Positions 1 through 6,656 of a stretch of 13,742 nucleotides of DNA are shown here, piece after piece; position 1 is the stretch's first letter; each line of letters opens with the position of its first letter. A program made the translations under genes and the position numbers. The DNA is from Deltaproteobacteria bacterium (GTDB lineage Bacteria; Desulfobacterota; DSM-4660; Desulfatiglandales; HGW-15). The stretch covers positions 571,250-584,991 of the forward strand of contig CP070840.1 of the NCBI GenBank assembly GCA_020342025.1. Reading direction: 5' to 3'. The notes under the pieces were generated by a model. That model was not told the origin of the DNA. It saw only the letters and a program-made list of their open reading frames with translations, and did no database searches.

Positions 1-168
1 CCCAAGGGAATTTGACGCTCAGGAAAACCCTGATGTTTGGGTTAGACATGCCTGATTTCTTGATGTGGAAACTTCCTAAAATGGGAAGGGTAAAAATACT
101 TATATGGGTAACGTCTCAACCCAACTTAATGAACATTGCATAATTTTATGGAAACCCCGTTTTTCATT

Positions 169-1656
169 CTACGCTTTCCTTTCCACACTGAAGAAATGGA
201 AATCCCATGGTTCAAGCTCCACATACAGGCCTGACGCCTGAACCTGCTCTGTGGATCGAAGATAATTGTCGTTCTTCACAGGGTCACGGTATGAAAGGCT
301 CTTACCGGCCGGAAGCCAATTGTCTGGCATTCTCACATAGCCTTGGACGGGGGAGGGACTGAAATTAACAACGATCAGACGCCTGTCGTCGTCCCAAAGC
401 CAGCACCAGGTCAATAAGTGGTGATGGGATGGGTTATCGGGCCAGCCATACGTTTCGCACATTTGCCAGGTTCCATCATGAAACACAGGATGATCCACCT
501 CACGCAGGAGCTTTTCACAGAAGTCCGCAAACTCGGGCTGCCGCATTTCCACAGGCGCACGCCTCATTTGAATGGGGACCTGGATACGGTTTCCTTCAAG
601 CTGTCCTTGGTGCCAAAACCTCATCCCCGGCACTGTGGACTGGATGACCATGGCCGGATATATTTTTTTCGGACCCAACACCTCCATGGCCCTTGCTTCA
701 TCATGGTTTTCCAAAAACCGGACCAGCTTCTCTTGATAGGTCACCGGTGCGCAGAGGTGGGCCTTAAACTTCTCTATATCACCCGCTAAAAGCAGGTCAT
801 AGAAGGTCTTGTCGTATGCATAATCAAATCCGAGATTCAGCAACTGCTCTTCCATCCCCCAGTACACCTCCGCAAGCCATAAAAGTGGAGGGCGGCCGCT
901 ATTTTTTATGGCCAAGGGCCAGAATTCTTCGGCGCTCGCTTCGGTTTTCAAATACCCGCTCCAAGTCTTTTGCAACACGCCCCTGACCACCAGCATGGCC
1001 ATGTCACACCGAAAGCCATGGCAATATTGGGAGATGTCAGAGACCACATCCAACACGGCACGCACCGTCTCCGGGTTGCTATAGTCCACCTGGGCTGTAT
1101 CGGTCCAGGGAAGGAAATAGGGGTCCCTGCCGTGGGCGATGCATGGTCCTCCCGGGGCATCGAGAGCCGCTACAAAGCCGTCGGGACAGTGCCCCGTGCT
1201 GTCCGGTTCTGTGTGGATATAATGCGACGGGTTTTCTCCGATCCACAGGTAATCACATGCCGTGTGATTGGCCACGAAATCGAGAATCAAGAGGAGTCCC
1301 TCATCCTCGAGCTTCCTCTTCAAGACGGCGAGGTCATGGACAGAACCAAATGTGGGGTCTGGAAGGTAGCGGTAAACGGCGTACGGGGAGCCAACGATAT
1401 CTTCCATTTCAAAATCTTCTAAAATGGAACGGCATGTTTCTACCAGGCGCGGCTCATCTCTTGCCGCTTGTCTGGAGTAAGGACTCCTCTGCCAAACACC
1501 CATGAGCCAGATGAGGTCCATTCCCTTCTCTCTGAGCCCTTTCCACTCCCTCTGAGGAATATCTTTCAGGGTAATTTTTCGTTCCTCTCTTTGGGAGAGT
1601 TGATTGAGCCACGCCATCAGGTTGATCTCGTAAAGGTGAGGGTTTTTTCGAACCAT
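169..1656 (-). CDS. GH13 alpha-amylase-family glycosidase/transglycosidase
   Basis: This 495-residue cytoplasmic enzyme would cleave or transfer alpha-glucosidic bonds in glycogen-, maltodextrin- or trehalose-type sugars. All four GH13 motifs are visible: region I DFVANHT (126-132), region II GFRCDMA (214-220) with Arg216 and nucleophile Asp218, region III acid/base Glu263 in AEVYW, and region IV ENHDE with His318 and Asp319. The catalytic set is therefore complete. A beta-sandwich C domain follows from about residue 420. No signal peptide is present. The frame runs 24 codons further upstream, but the ATG at 1656 is preceded by GAGGAG at good distance, so I use that start. The nearest upstream gene is 275 bp away, so it is probably transcribed alone. 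The subfamily cannot be fixed by eye: no GlgE, TreS or branching-enzyme signature was recognised. Confidence 0.9.
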   Translation of the reverse strand: MVRKNPHLYEINLMAWLNQLSQREERKITLKDIPQREWKGLREKGMDLIWLMGVWQRSPYSRQAARDEPRLVETCRSILEDFEMEDIVGSPYAVYRYLPDPTFGSVHDLAVLKRKLEDEGLLLILDFVANHTACDYLWIGENPSHYIHTEPDSTGHCPDGFVAALDAPGGPCIAHGRDPYFLPWTDTAQVDYSNPETVRAVLDVVSDISQYCHGFRCDMAMLVVRGVLQKTWSGYLKTEASAEEFWPLAIKNSGRPPLLWLAEVYWGMEEQLLNLGFDYAYDKTFYDLLLAGDIEKFKAHLCAPVTYQEKLVRFLENHDEARAMEVLGPKKIYPAMVIQSTVPGMRFWHQGQLEGNRIQVPIQMRRAPVEMRQPEFADFCEKLLREVDHPVFHDGTWQMCETYGWPDNPSHHHLLTWCWLWDDDRRLIVVNFSPSPVQGYVRMPDNWLPAGKSLSYRDPVKNDNYLRSTEQVQASGLYVELEPWDFHFFSVERKA

Positions 1657-1660
1657 TTTT

Positions 1661-1666
1661 CTCCTC
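1661..1666 (-). promoter_or_regulatory. Ribosome binding site that fixes the GH13 start
   Basis: GAGGAG lies four bases before the ATG at 1656 (read on the minus strand). It favours this start over the upstream in-frame ATG at 1728, which would add an uncharacteristic Arg/Ser-rich tail. Confidence 0.75.
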
Positions 1667-1712
1667 GAGGTCGAATCGGTTTTCCAGCCGATTATCCGGC
1701 GGGTGTGGAGTG

Positions 1713-1724
1713 CAGGGGCCCCTG
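1713..1724. repeat. 12-bp perfect palindrome upstream of the GH13 gene
   Basis: CAGGGGCCCCTG is a perfect palindrome about 55 bp before the GH13 start. It could be an operator or chance GC-rich symmetry. No convincing promoter was found in the 275-bp gap 1657-1931; the best candidate is a weak TTGACC with a CATAAA 17 bases downstream on the minus strand. Confidence 0.3.
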
Positions 1725-1931
1725 TCAAACCTTCACATCTAACAAGAGGTTCCTCCAGATTTGTCCAATGTCTGAACCATACACCCGTCGTTCAGCTCAC
1801 AATAAATCAGCTTTTATGTCAAGAGAATTGGCGACGGTCAAGACAGACATTTGGATTGAAGCATCGAAGGCTCGGCGGCAATTGCTGGTTAGGCTGATTT
1901 CATACCTCCCATGTCCTGGGCTGAACCCGAC

Positions 1932-2423
1932 TCACCCAACGCCCAGCGTTTCTATTTCTTCCCTTTTCGGGCGATAAAAGAAAAGCGCTATGGCCGAAAT
2001 ACCCACGAAAATATAGAGCGTTCGAAAGTTCTCCCCAAGCAAAAACAGTACAAAACCATAGAGCCCAATGCTTTCGGAAAGGGCTAGGGAGACAATCATG
2101 GATACGGCATATTTAGAAATAAGTGAAGATTGATTCGAACCTAATTGAGGCCGCAAGGACGTTGGCCCTGAGCCGCCGGACCGTTGGGCAAGCATAAACT
2201 TTTTCAAGAAATGGGTCAGGATCAGTGTAACGATGGCGACACCGTAAAGTACGTTTCTCATAAGATCTAAAGGGAAATTCGGTATCGCATTTCGCCGTAT
2301 CGCATCTCCCCACAGATGACAAATGAGGACATAAAGAAGTAGGGACACGAAAATCGCAGCCCAAATAATCCATAAGGACAGGAGCCTTTTCTCATTCGCT
2401 CCTCCTTCAGATACGCCCACCAT
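1932..2423 (-). CDS. Four-helix integral membrane protein, function unknown
   Basis: This 163-residue protein is not assigned to a family. Hydrophobic segments lie at about 14-36, 54-75, 104-129 and 133-150, with a basic, Ser/Gly-rich loop (80-103) between the two hairpins and a charged tail (RPKREE). The third helix contains an acidic residue, Glu117, in SESIGLYGFVLFLLG, which resembles the proton-binding helix of rotary ATPase c/K subunits. The length and the rest of the protein do not match a c subunit, so this is only a resemblance. The start is firm: AGGAGG at 2429-2434 sits five bases before the ATG. It is transcribed from the promoter in repeated element copy A, about 70 bp upstream. 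There is no operon partner close by. Confidence 0.8.
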   Translation of the reverse strand: MVGVSEGGANEKRLLSLWIIWAAIFVSLLLYVLICHLWGDAIRRNAIPNFPLDLMRNVLYGVAIVTLILTHFLKKFMLAQRSGGSGPTSLRPQLGSNQSSLISKYAVSMIVSLALSESIGLYGFVLFLLGENFRTLYIFVGISAIALFFYRPKREEIETLGVG

Positions 2424-2482
2424 GTTGTCCTCCTAAAGTTTTTTCTTTGGTGCCTAACTTTGTTTCAGGTGGCCTAAAAGAT

Positions 2483-2626
2483 TCTGCTCCCAATAGAACA
2501 AATGACTTTCTGCCAGGGGGAAGGTGTGCCTCTTGAGGGACGGGTCTCCTGGGAATGATGTGAAGAAGAGATTGCGGTAATGATAGGATAAAATTACTGA
2601 AAAGTCAAGTATTTTAAGTTACTTGC
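2483..2626 (-). repeat. Promoter-leader element, copy A
   Basis: This intergenic segment of about 144 bp is repeated in diverged form at 6223-6361. Aligned by eye, the copies share an 18-base run covering the -35 box, a 14-base run just after the -10 box, and blocks TCTTGAGGG, TTCTGCCAGG and AGAACAAATG (plus-strand reading). It lies ahead of the membrane-protein gene, in the same orientation relative to that gene as copy B is to the small gene at 5868-6062. The outer limits are approximate. It may be a duplicated promoter with a structured or regulatory RNA leader. Confidence 0.7.
2580..2608 (-). promoter_or_regulatory. Sigma-70-type promoter in copy A
   Basis: On the minus strand TTGACT (2603-2608) and TATCAT (2580-2585) are separated by exactly 17 bases. 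Transcription would start near 2573 and give a leader of about 150 nt before the ATG at 2423. Copy B has the same -35, the same 17-base spacer length and a related -10, although the spacer sequence differs, which supports function. Confidence 0.7.
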
Positions 2627-2658
2627 CTTAATAGATGGCCAACAATTTTATTCAGCAT

Positions 2659-2675
2659 CTAGAATCTAATTCTAG
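2659..2675. promoter_or_regulatory. 17-bp dyad, possible operator upstream of promoter A
   Basis: CTAGAAT-CTA-ATTCTAG is a perfect 7-bp inverted repeat with a 3-bp centre, about 50 bp upstream of the -35 box of promoter A. That is a suitable place for a regulator. It is not found upstream of copy B, so it is not part of the repeated element. Confidence 0.35.
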
Positions 2676-2697
2676 GGAGTCCAGGTTTTTCCTTATT

Positions 2698-2723
2698 TCA
2701 ATAATCAATCGTCAATAATCAAT
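2698..2723. repeat. Tandem 12-bp direct repeat (TCAATAATCAAT x2)
   Basis: Two identical copies of TCAATAATCAAT at 2698-2709 and 2712-2723 are separated by CG. They mark the edge between AT-rich sequence to the left and a GC-rich block to the right. Confidence 0.7.
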
Positions 2724-2727
2724 TCTA

Positions 2728-2895
2728 ATGGCGTGCCCCTCTTCACTGTCCTCGTTGCCGCGCCGTTGCGCCGGCTTGTCGCGGCGAAGTTTCTCGACCG
2801 CCATACCTTTAACGAAGGCGGAACCCATGAGGCGTCTGTCCATTTGCCCCGAGCTTGCCGAAAGGTCCTCTGAAATCAGCGTCCCCCTGCCACGA
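2728..2895. other. GC-rich intergenic block, possible dispersed-repeat relic
   Basis: This block is clearly richer in G+C than the AT-rich sequence on its left. The minus strand is open from 2951 to 2712 but would need a TTG start with no ribosome site. The readable text includes SGQMDRRLMGSAFVKG, which I associate with a repeated non-genic sequence in Desulfobacterota genomes; that is recollection, not a search result. The tandem ATTGATTATTGA repeat adjoins its end. I treat it as repeat-derived sequence, not a gene. Confidence 0.3.
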
Positions 2896-2924
2896 TTGAC
2901 ACACAAGGCGAAATTCCCTATATA
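2896..2924 (+). promoter_or_regulatory. Sigma-70-type promoter of the saccharopine-dehydrogenase-like gene
   Basis: A perfect TTGACA (2896-2901) is followed after 17 bases by TATATA (2919-2924). The predicted start near 2931 gives a leader of about 45 nt before the ATG at 2977. The -10 box sits inside the palindrome CCCTATATAGGG (2916-2927), which could hold a repressor. Confidence 0.65.
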
Positions 2925-2976
2925 GGGTATTGGTAAAGGATCAGCAGTCAATCATAAACTAAGGCGGAGAGGAAAG

Positions 2977-4134
2977 ATGCAGGCATTAGTATTAGGTGGA
3001 ACAGGGAGTATGGGCCAGGCAGCTGCTCGGGACTTGATTAAGCAGGAGCAGGTTAAGAAAGTCATTTTAGGTGATATCATTATAGACCCAGGTCGATTGT
3101 ATGATAAGTTGCGTACCAGTGAAAAGGTATCGCTCAGTAAAGTCGATGTAAACGATACCGAGGCCCTAGTCAGAGTCATGAAGGATGTTGACGTGGTCAT
3201 CAACTGCGCGGGACCATTCCATAAGACGGGTGTCACGGTATCCATGGCGGCTATCGAAGCGAAGGTCGATTATGTGGATAATTCCGATGAGTATAAGACG
3301 GTAGTCAATCTCTTTGTTACTGAAATTGATGGCCCTGCCACGGAAGCAGGAATAACCATCTTGACAGGGATGGGATCGGATCCGGGAACAAACAACCTCA
3401 TCGCCAAGTATCATGCAAATCAACTGGATCGTGTGGACGAGATCGCCTTATTTTGGGTCGTCAGTATCGCCGACCTCGAGGAAGGTGCAACTTCGGGTGC
3501 AGCTTGGGATCATAGTCTCCATATGAACACGGGTAATGTCCCCCAATACTTGGATGGTCAGCTAGAATATATACAAGCCGGTACCGGTGAGGAGACAGTC
3601 AAATTTCTCGAACCCCTTGGCAATTGTCAGGTTCGTTATGTCGGTCATCCTCAGCCACTCACAATGCCACGGTATATAGAAGGCGTAAGAACGGTCGTTA
3701 TCAAAGGCGTAATGATACCGGCCTGGGTAGACCAGCTCATTCAAGAGCAGAATGAATCAGGCTTTCTCAGTACGGAGCCCATAGAGATCAAAGGGACTAA
3801 AGTAGCACCCTATGATCTCACGTTGCGGCTTTGGCGCACAATTCCCAATAACAAAGATAGGGGACCCATGGCTTCGGGCATGAAAGTGATCGTAAGGGGG
3901 GAAAGGAAAGGGAAACAGGTGACGTACACTTCCGATATCGTAGGCAGGACGGCACCAGGAACAGGAATTGCCGCCTCCATCGCAGCTCTAATGCTGGGTT
4001 CTGGCGATATTAAAGTAAAGGGAGTGGTGGCCCCAGAAGGCTGCATCGATCCAAAAAAATATTTTACAGCTCTCCTAAAAAGAGGCGCAAAAATACATCA
4101 AACGGAAACGATAACATCTATGCTTGGACTTTAG
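2977..4134 (+). CDS. Saccharopine dehydrogenase family NAD(P)-dependent oxidoreductase
   Basis: This 385-residue protein has an N-terminal Rossmann nucleotide-binding motif, GGTGSMG (7-13), and the family's DVVINCAGPF segment. The middle carries GSDPGTNNLIAKY, typical of the saccharopine/carboxynorspermidine dehydrogenase fold, followed by the substrate domain. Family members interconvert amino acids and secondary amines (saccharopine, carboxynorspermidine, lysine 6-dehydrogenation). The substrate here cannot be told from sequence. A strong site, GGAGAGG, stands four bases before the ATG. It has its own promoter, is alone on the plus strand in this window, and converges on the aminotransferase gene. 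A shared pathway with that aminotransferase (amino-acid aldehyde or imine chemistry) is possible but only inferred. Confidence 0.88.
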   Translation: MQALVLGGTGSMGQAAARDLIKQEQVKKVILGDIIIDPGRLYDKLRTSEKVSLSKVDVNDTEALVRVMKDVDVVINCAGPFHKTGVTVSMAAIEAKVDYVDNSDEYKTVVNLFVTEIDGPATEAGITILTGMGSDPGTNNLIAKYHANQLDRVDEIALFWVVSIADLEEGATSGAAWDHSLHMNTGNVPQYLDGQLEYIQAGTGEETVKFLEPLGNCQVRYVGHPQPLTMPRYIEGVRTVVIKGVMIPAWVDQLIQEQNESGFLSTEPIEIKGTKVAPYDLTLRLWRTIPNNKDRGPMASGMKVIVRGERKGKQVTYTSDIVGRTAPGTGIAASIAALMLGSGDIKVKGVVAPEGCIDPKKYFTALLKRGAKIHQTETITSMLGL

Positions 4135-4324
4135 CCTGGATCTGCCCCGTCAATGAAGGACCGGCCATTTTGTGGATGCCCGCCTGAAGTTGAGATACAG
4201 ACCCTCCTTTGTCGCTTGCCTATCAGCTGGGGGGGAGGGATGTCTAGCAGGAAAGGCGTGAGCTATGATAGGGTGCCATGCGTGGATGTAATCAACCTGC
4301 CAATCTGGATCTGCGTCACTGCCT

Positions 4325-5578
4325 CTATGTAAGAACGCCATGTCTTTCATGTACATGGGCCAGAGCCTCATCTATGGCTTTGGCCGCCATGTCCAGATCC
4401 TGTTCCGTGTGCCTGTAACAAATATATCCATGATGGTGTGGGTGTAAAAAGACGCCCCTACGAATAAGCTGTGTATAGAAATCCTCGCGTCTGGTTTTAT
4501 AGGTATCCCCTTTATCCCTCTTGAAGGTTATGAAAAACATGGGGGCAACACCGCTTAACTCGGCGCCAACGTCATACTTTTTAATGATGTTCTGTACCCT
4601 TTCCAGAAAACGGCCACCTCTTTCCCATATTTTGTCAAGGACATTGTCACGTTCTAGAATTTCAATGGTTTTTAGAGCGGCAATATAACCGCTACTGTTT
4701 GAGAAGAAGGTAGAAGAGACAAAGACCTTTTGTTCTGCAGCTCTCATAATTTCATCTTTTCCAGTAACAGCACTTATGGCATATCCGTTGGCCATCCCTT
4801 TCCCAAAGACTGACAGGTCAGGCGTAACGCCATAAAGCTTTTGTGCGCCACCCATAGAAAGCCTAAACCCGGTACGGATTTCATCAAAGATCAAGACTGC
4901 ACCATACTTTGTAGCCACGTCTCTCACACCTTCAAGGAATCCAGGTCCAGGTTCTTCCATCCTTTCATGGAGGGGATGCCCAAAGGGCGTCAAAATTATA
5001 GCGGCTGTCTCATCACCATATTTTGCCATCAAGTCTTCCAGCTGATTAAGATTATTATAATGGAATTCATGTACATCCTCGTAGAGCTTCTCAGGAATGC
5101 CCCCTTTGAGCTCAACGCACCAGTCATGCCAGCCGTGGTAACCACAGCGCATGACCTTGATCCGGTTTGTGTATCCCCTTGCAATACGGATGCTCGCTGT
5201 GGTGCCATCTGAACCGGTCTTTGTGAAAACGCACATCTCTGAACAGGGGATGAGTTCATTGAGTTTTTCCGCGAGCTCATTCTGATACGGCTGTGTAAGG
5301 GTGAAGCAGAAGCCTTTGTCTCTTATTTGCCGAATAACAGCTTCATCAACTTCTTCTTCTCTATAGCCCAGGATAATAGGCCCAAAGGCACAGAGGAAGT
5401 CCACATATTCATTTCCATCCACGTCGGTTACTCGGCCACCCTTGCCATATTCAAAAAATATGGGATATTCTCCTCTGACAAAATTGTAGGGTCGTCTGGC
5501 ACCTCCCACGCCGCCGGGAACCAAATTTCTTGCCTCATCAAAAAGTTTCAGACTTCTGCTTATGTTTAGTTTTTCCAT
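4325..5578 (-). CDS. Class III PLP aminotransferase, glutamate-1-semialdehyde aminomutase-like
   Basis: This 417-residue protein belongs to aminotransferase class III. The PLP lysine is Lys260 in FGKGMANGY, and the cofactor-binding Asp232 is in FDEIRTGFR. The substrate-side segment TGSDGTTASIRIARGYT (121-137) and YHGWHDW (147-153) fit the glutamate-1-semialdehyde aminomutase branch but differ from authentic HemL (no SGTEA run). I therefore think it is a paralogue transferring an amino group in another pathway, and I give no hemL symbol. The Shine-Dalgarno AAGGAG (5595-5600) is 16 bases before the ATG, unusually far. An in-frame ATC seven bases after it would fit better spatially but is a very rare start. 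A separate promoter lies at 5630-5658. The gene converges with the saccharopine-dehydrogenase-like gene across 190 bp with no clear terminator. Confidence 0.88.
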   Translation of the reverse strand: MEKLNISRSLKLFDEARNLVPGGVGGARRPYNFVRGEYPIFFEYGKGGRVTDVDGNEYVDFLCAFGPIILGYREEEVDEAVIRQIRDKGFCFTLTQPYQNELAEKLNELIPCSEMCVFTKTGSDGTTASIRIARGYTNRIKVMRCGYHGWHDWCVELKGGIPEKLYEDVHEFHYNNLNQLEDLMAKYGDETAAIILTPFGHPLHERMEEPGPGFLEGVRDVATKYGAVLIFDEIRTGFRLSMGGAQKLYGVTPDLSVFGKGMANGYAISAVTGKDEIMRAAEQKVFVSSTFFSNSSGYIAALKTIEILERDNVLDKIWERGGRFLERVQNIIKKYDVGAELSGVAPMFFITFKRDKGDTYKTRREDFYTQLIRRGVFLHPHHHGYICYRHTEQDLDMAAKAIDEALAHVHERHGVLT

Positions 5579-5629
5579 GTTTCTGATAGTGATTCTCCTT
5601 TCAACATGAAGTAAATTTCTTTAGGCCGG

Positions 5630-5658
5630 ATATTACACCGCCGTCTCCTGCTTGTAAA
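5630..5658 (-). promoter_or_regulatory. Sigma-70-type promoter of the aminotransferase gene
   Basis: TTTACA (5653-5658) and TAATAT (5630-5635) are 17 bases apart on the minus strand, and TG directly precedes the -10 box. The predicted transcript starts near 5623, about 45 nt before the ATG at 5578. Confidence 0.65.
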
Positions 5659-5777
5659 GCGCCGCTGCTTGGCGCAACAAGAGAAGTCCCTGTATTGGCC
5701 TTAAATCCACATTTTTTGGGGGAAAGAGCGATTTGAGCAGGCGAGCGTGGGATTTTTCCCCTGCCTGCCCCGCAAAT

Positions 5778-5796
5778 TGATGGCCAGAGGCCATCA
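5778..5796 (-). terminator. Perfect 8-bp hairpin, possible terminator of the small gene
   Basis: TGATGGCC and GGCCATCA pair perfectly around a 3-base loop, about 70 bp after the stop of the small gene at 5868 and before the aminotransferase promoter. Only AATTT follows on the minus strand, so intrinsic termination would be weak. It may instead be a processing or stabilising hairpin. Confidence 0.4.
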
Positions 5797-5867
5797 GCTA
5801 TGGGGCTCTATGCTCTATGCAGTTTTTAGGACGTGGCCTATTTCAGGGGAAGTCAAACAAGGGGAGA

Positions 5868-6062
5868 CTATGTTTGCATTCGCCTTTCCAGCCCCGCGTG
5901 GCGGAGCATAGCCATCCCGGTCCTTCGATCCTCCACTTCTGGCAAAGCGAAAAAGTCTTGCATGAATATCTTTAAATCATGTAGATTGCTGAACTCCTTT
6001 ACAATCAATCTTTTGCTCGTCTCTATTTCGAGCATCATCCTTATCTCTTTAACAACCTCCAT
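5868..6062 (-). CDS. Small 64-residue protein, unrecognised
   Basis: I do not recognise this short gene. The first half is charged and amphipathic (MEVVKEIRMMLEIETSKR), the second half is Arg-rich and soluble, and no membrane segment or cysteine pair is seen. Support for expression comes from its surroundings: AAGGAGG (6072-6078) nine bases before the ATG, the copy B promoter about 250 bp upstream in the right direction, and a perfect hairpin 70 bp past the stop. Against it, the second half (from about DFFALPEVEDRR onward) lies in a more GC-rich patch and could be a chance open frame. It may be a small regulator or antitoxin-like protein, but no partner gene is adjacent. Confidence 0.45.
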   Translation of the reverse strand: MEVVKEIRMMLEIETSKRLIVKEFSNLHDLKIFMQDFFALPEVEDRRTGMAMLRHAGLERRMQT

Positions 6063-6222
6063 TTTCCTTGCCCTCCTTCTATTTTACGCTTCTCAAACCA
6101 TGTGTTTCTCCCACGTTTTCCACAATTCTCTGACAATAAAAGTGGAAGCATCATAGCCCTAAAGATTTTTTTTAACAGAACCGTTTGTTGGATCCGCAAA
6201 AGCAACGGTAGATTGTTATATT

Positions 6223-6361
6223 ATCCGCGCCCGACAGAACAAATGGCGTTCTGCCAGGAAAGGGGAGTGCATCTTGAGGGGCGGGACTCGTAGAAATGAA
6301 GAAGAGATTGTGTTAATATAGGACAGAGCTGCCGAAAAGTCAAGTATTTTAGGCCACTTCC
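6223..6361 (-). repeat. Promoter-leader element, copy B
   Basis: This is the second copy of the element at 2483-2626, in the same orientation and upstream of a minus-strand reading frame. The copies differ by scattered substitutions and one 3-base gap. In copy B the leader contains CAGAAC-7-GTTCTG, a perfect 6-bp hairpin (plus-strand positions 6234-6252). Copy A has only part of that pairing, so a conserved hairpin is not proven. Confidence 0.7.
6315..6343 (-). promoter_or_regulatory. Sigma-70-type promoter in copy B
   Basis: TTGACT (6338-6343) and TATATT (6315-6320) are 17 bases apart on the minus strand. Transcription would begin near 6308 with the pyrimidine-rich CAATCTCTTCTTC, identical to the start of the copy A leader. 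Confidence 0.7.
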
Positions 6362-6362
6362 A

Positions 6363-6656
6363 CAACAAATCACCATCAAGAAATACCCCGTTCACAGGCG
6401 CCAGGTTACTTAATACACGGCTGCGATAAGAATGATTTTTACCGATTTTAGATCAATGCTGTTTTCGGTAAAGAAAAATAACAAAATGGGGGACGCTGGT
6501 AAATAAGTAAATAACTTTTTGGTAGTATAGCGAACAGATGGGAAGCAGACCAAAGAGCGCGTGAGCTAATGAGCCGATAGCAAAAGGGGTAAGCGCCCAT
6601 AGGCTGTAAAGCCAGGACGCTAGGAAGCTGGGAGGCTGATGAACTGAACGGTGGGT
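6363..6656. other. Intergenic region without a recognisable gene
   Basis: This stretch separates promoter B from the end of the SPOR-CDF-YkgJ operon. It holds an inverted repeat TTTACCGA/TCGGTAAA (6438-6445 and 6465-6472) with a long AT-rich loop, the AT-rich run around 6500-6525, and the octamer repeat at 6611-6642. No coding frame with a ribosome site was seen. Confidence 0.6.
6611..6642. repeat. Degenerate 8-bp tandem repeat (GCTGGGAN type)
   Basis: Four consecutive octamers read GCCAGGAC GCTAGGAA, then GCTGGGAG GCTGATGA. The same repeat type occurs at 12320-12368. It sits 15 bp after the end of the YkgJ-type gene (read on the minus strand). Confidence 0.65.

Noticed and set aside
970..1505. 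Plus-strand frames of 120-150 codons within the GH13 gene
   Set aside because: Shadows of a gene with all four catalytic motifs on the opposite strand.
2712..2951. 79-codon minus-strand frame in the GC-rich block
   Set aside because: It starts with TTG, lacks a ribosome site, and overlaps the promoter of the plus-strand gene. Treated as repeat-like sequence instead.
4150..4371. 73-codon minus-strand frame overlapping the end of the aminotransferase gene
   Set aside because: Out of frame with the aminotransferase, no ribosome site. The aminotransferase has a complete C-terminus, so a frameshift is not needed.
4325..5578. Assignment of the aminotransferase as HemL
   Set aside because: The PLP lysine region fits, but the substrate-side motif differs from authentic glutamate-1-semialdehyde aminomutase and no haem genes are nearby.
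6223..6361. Copies A and B as insertion-sequence ends or a MITE
   Set aside because: No terminal inverted repeats or target duplications were found, and both copies keep a promoter in the same orientation to a downstream gene. A mobile origin is still not excluded.
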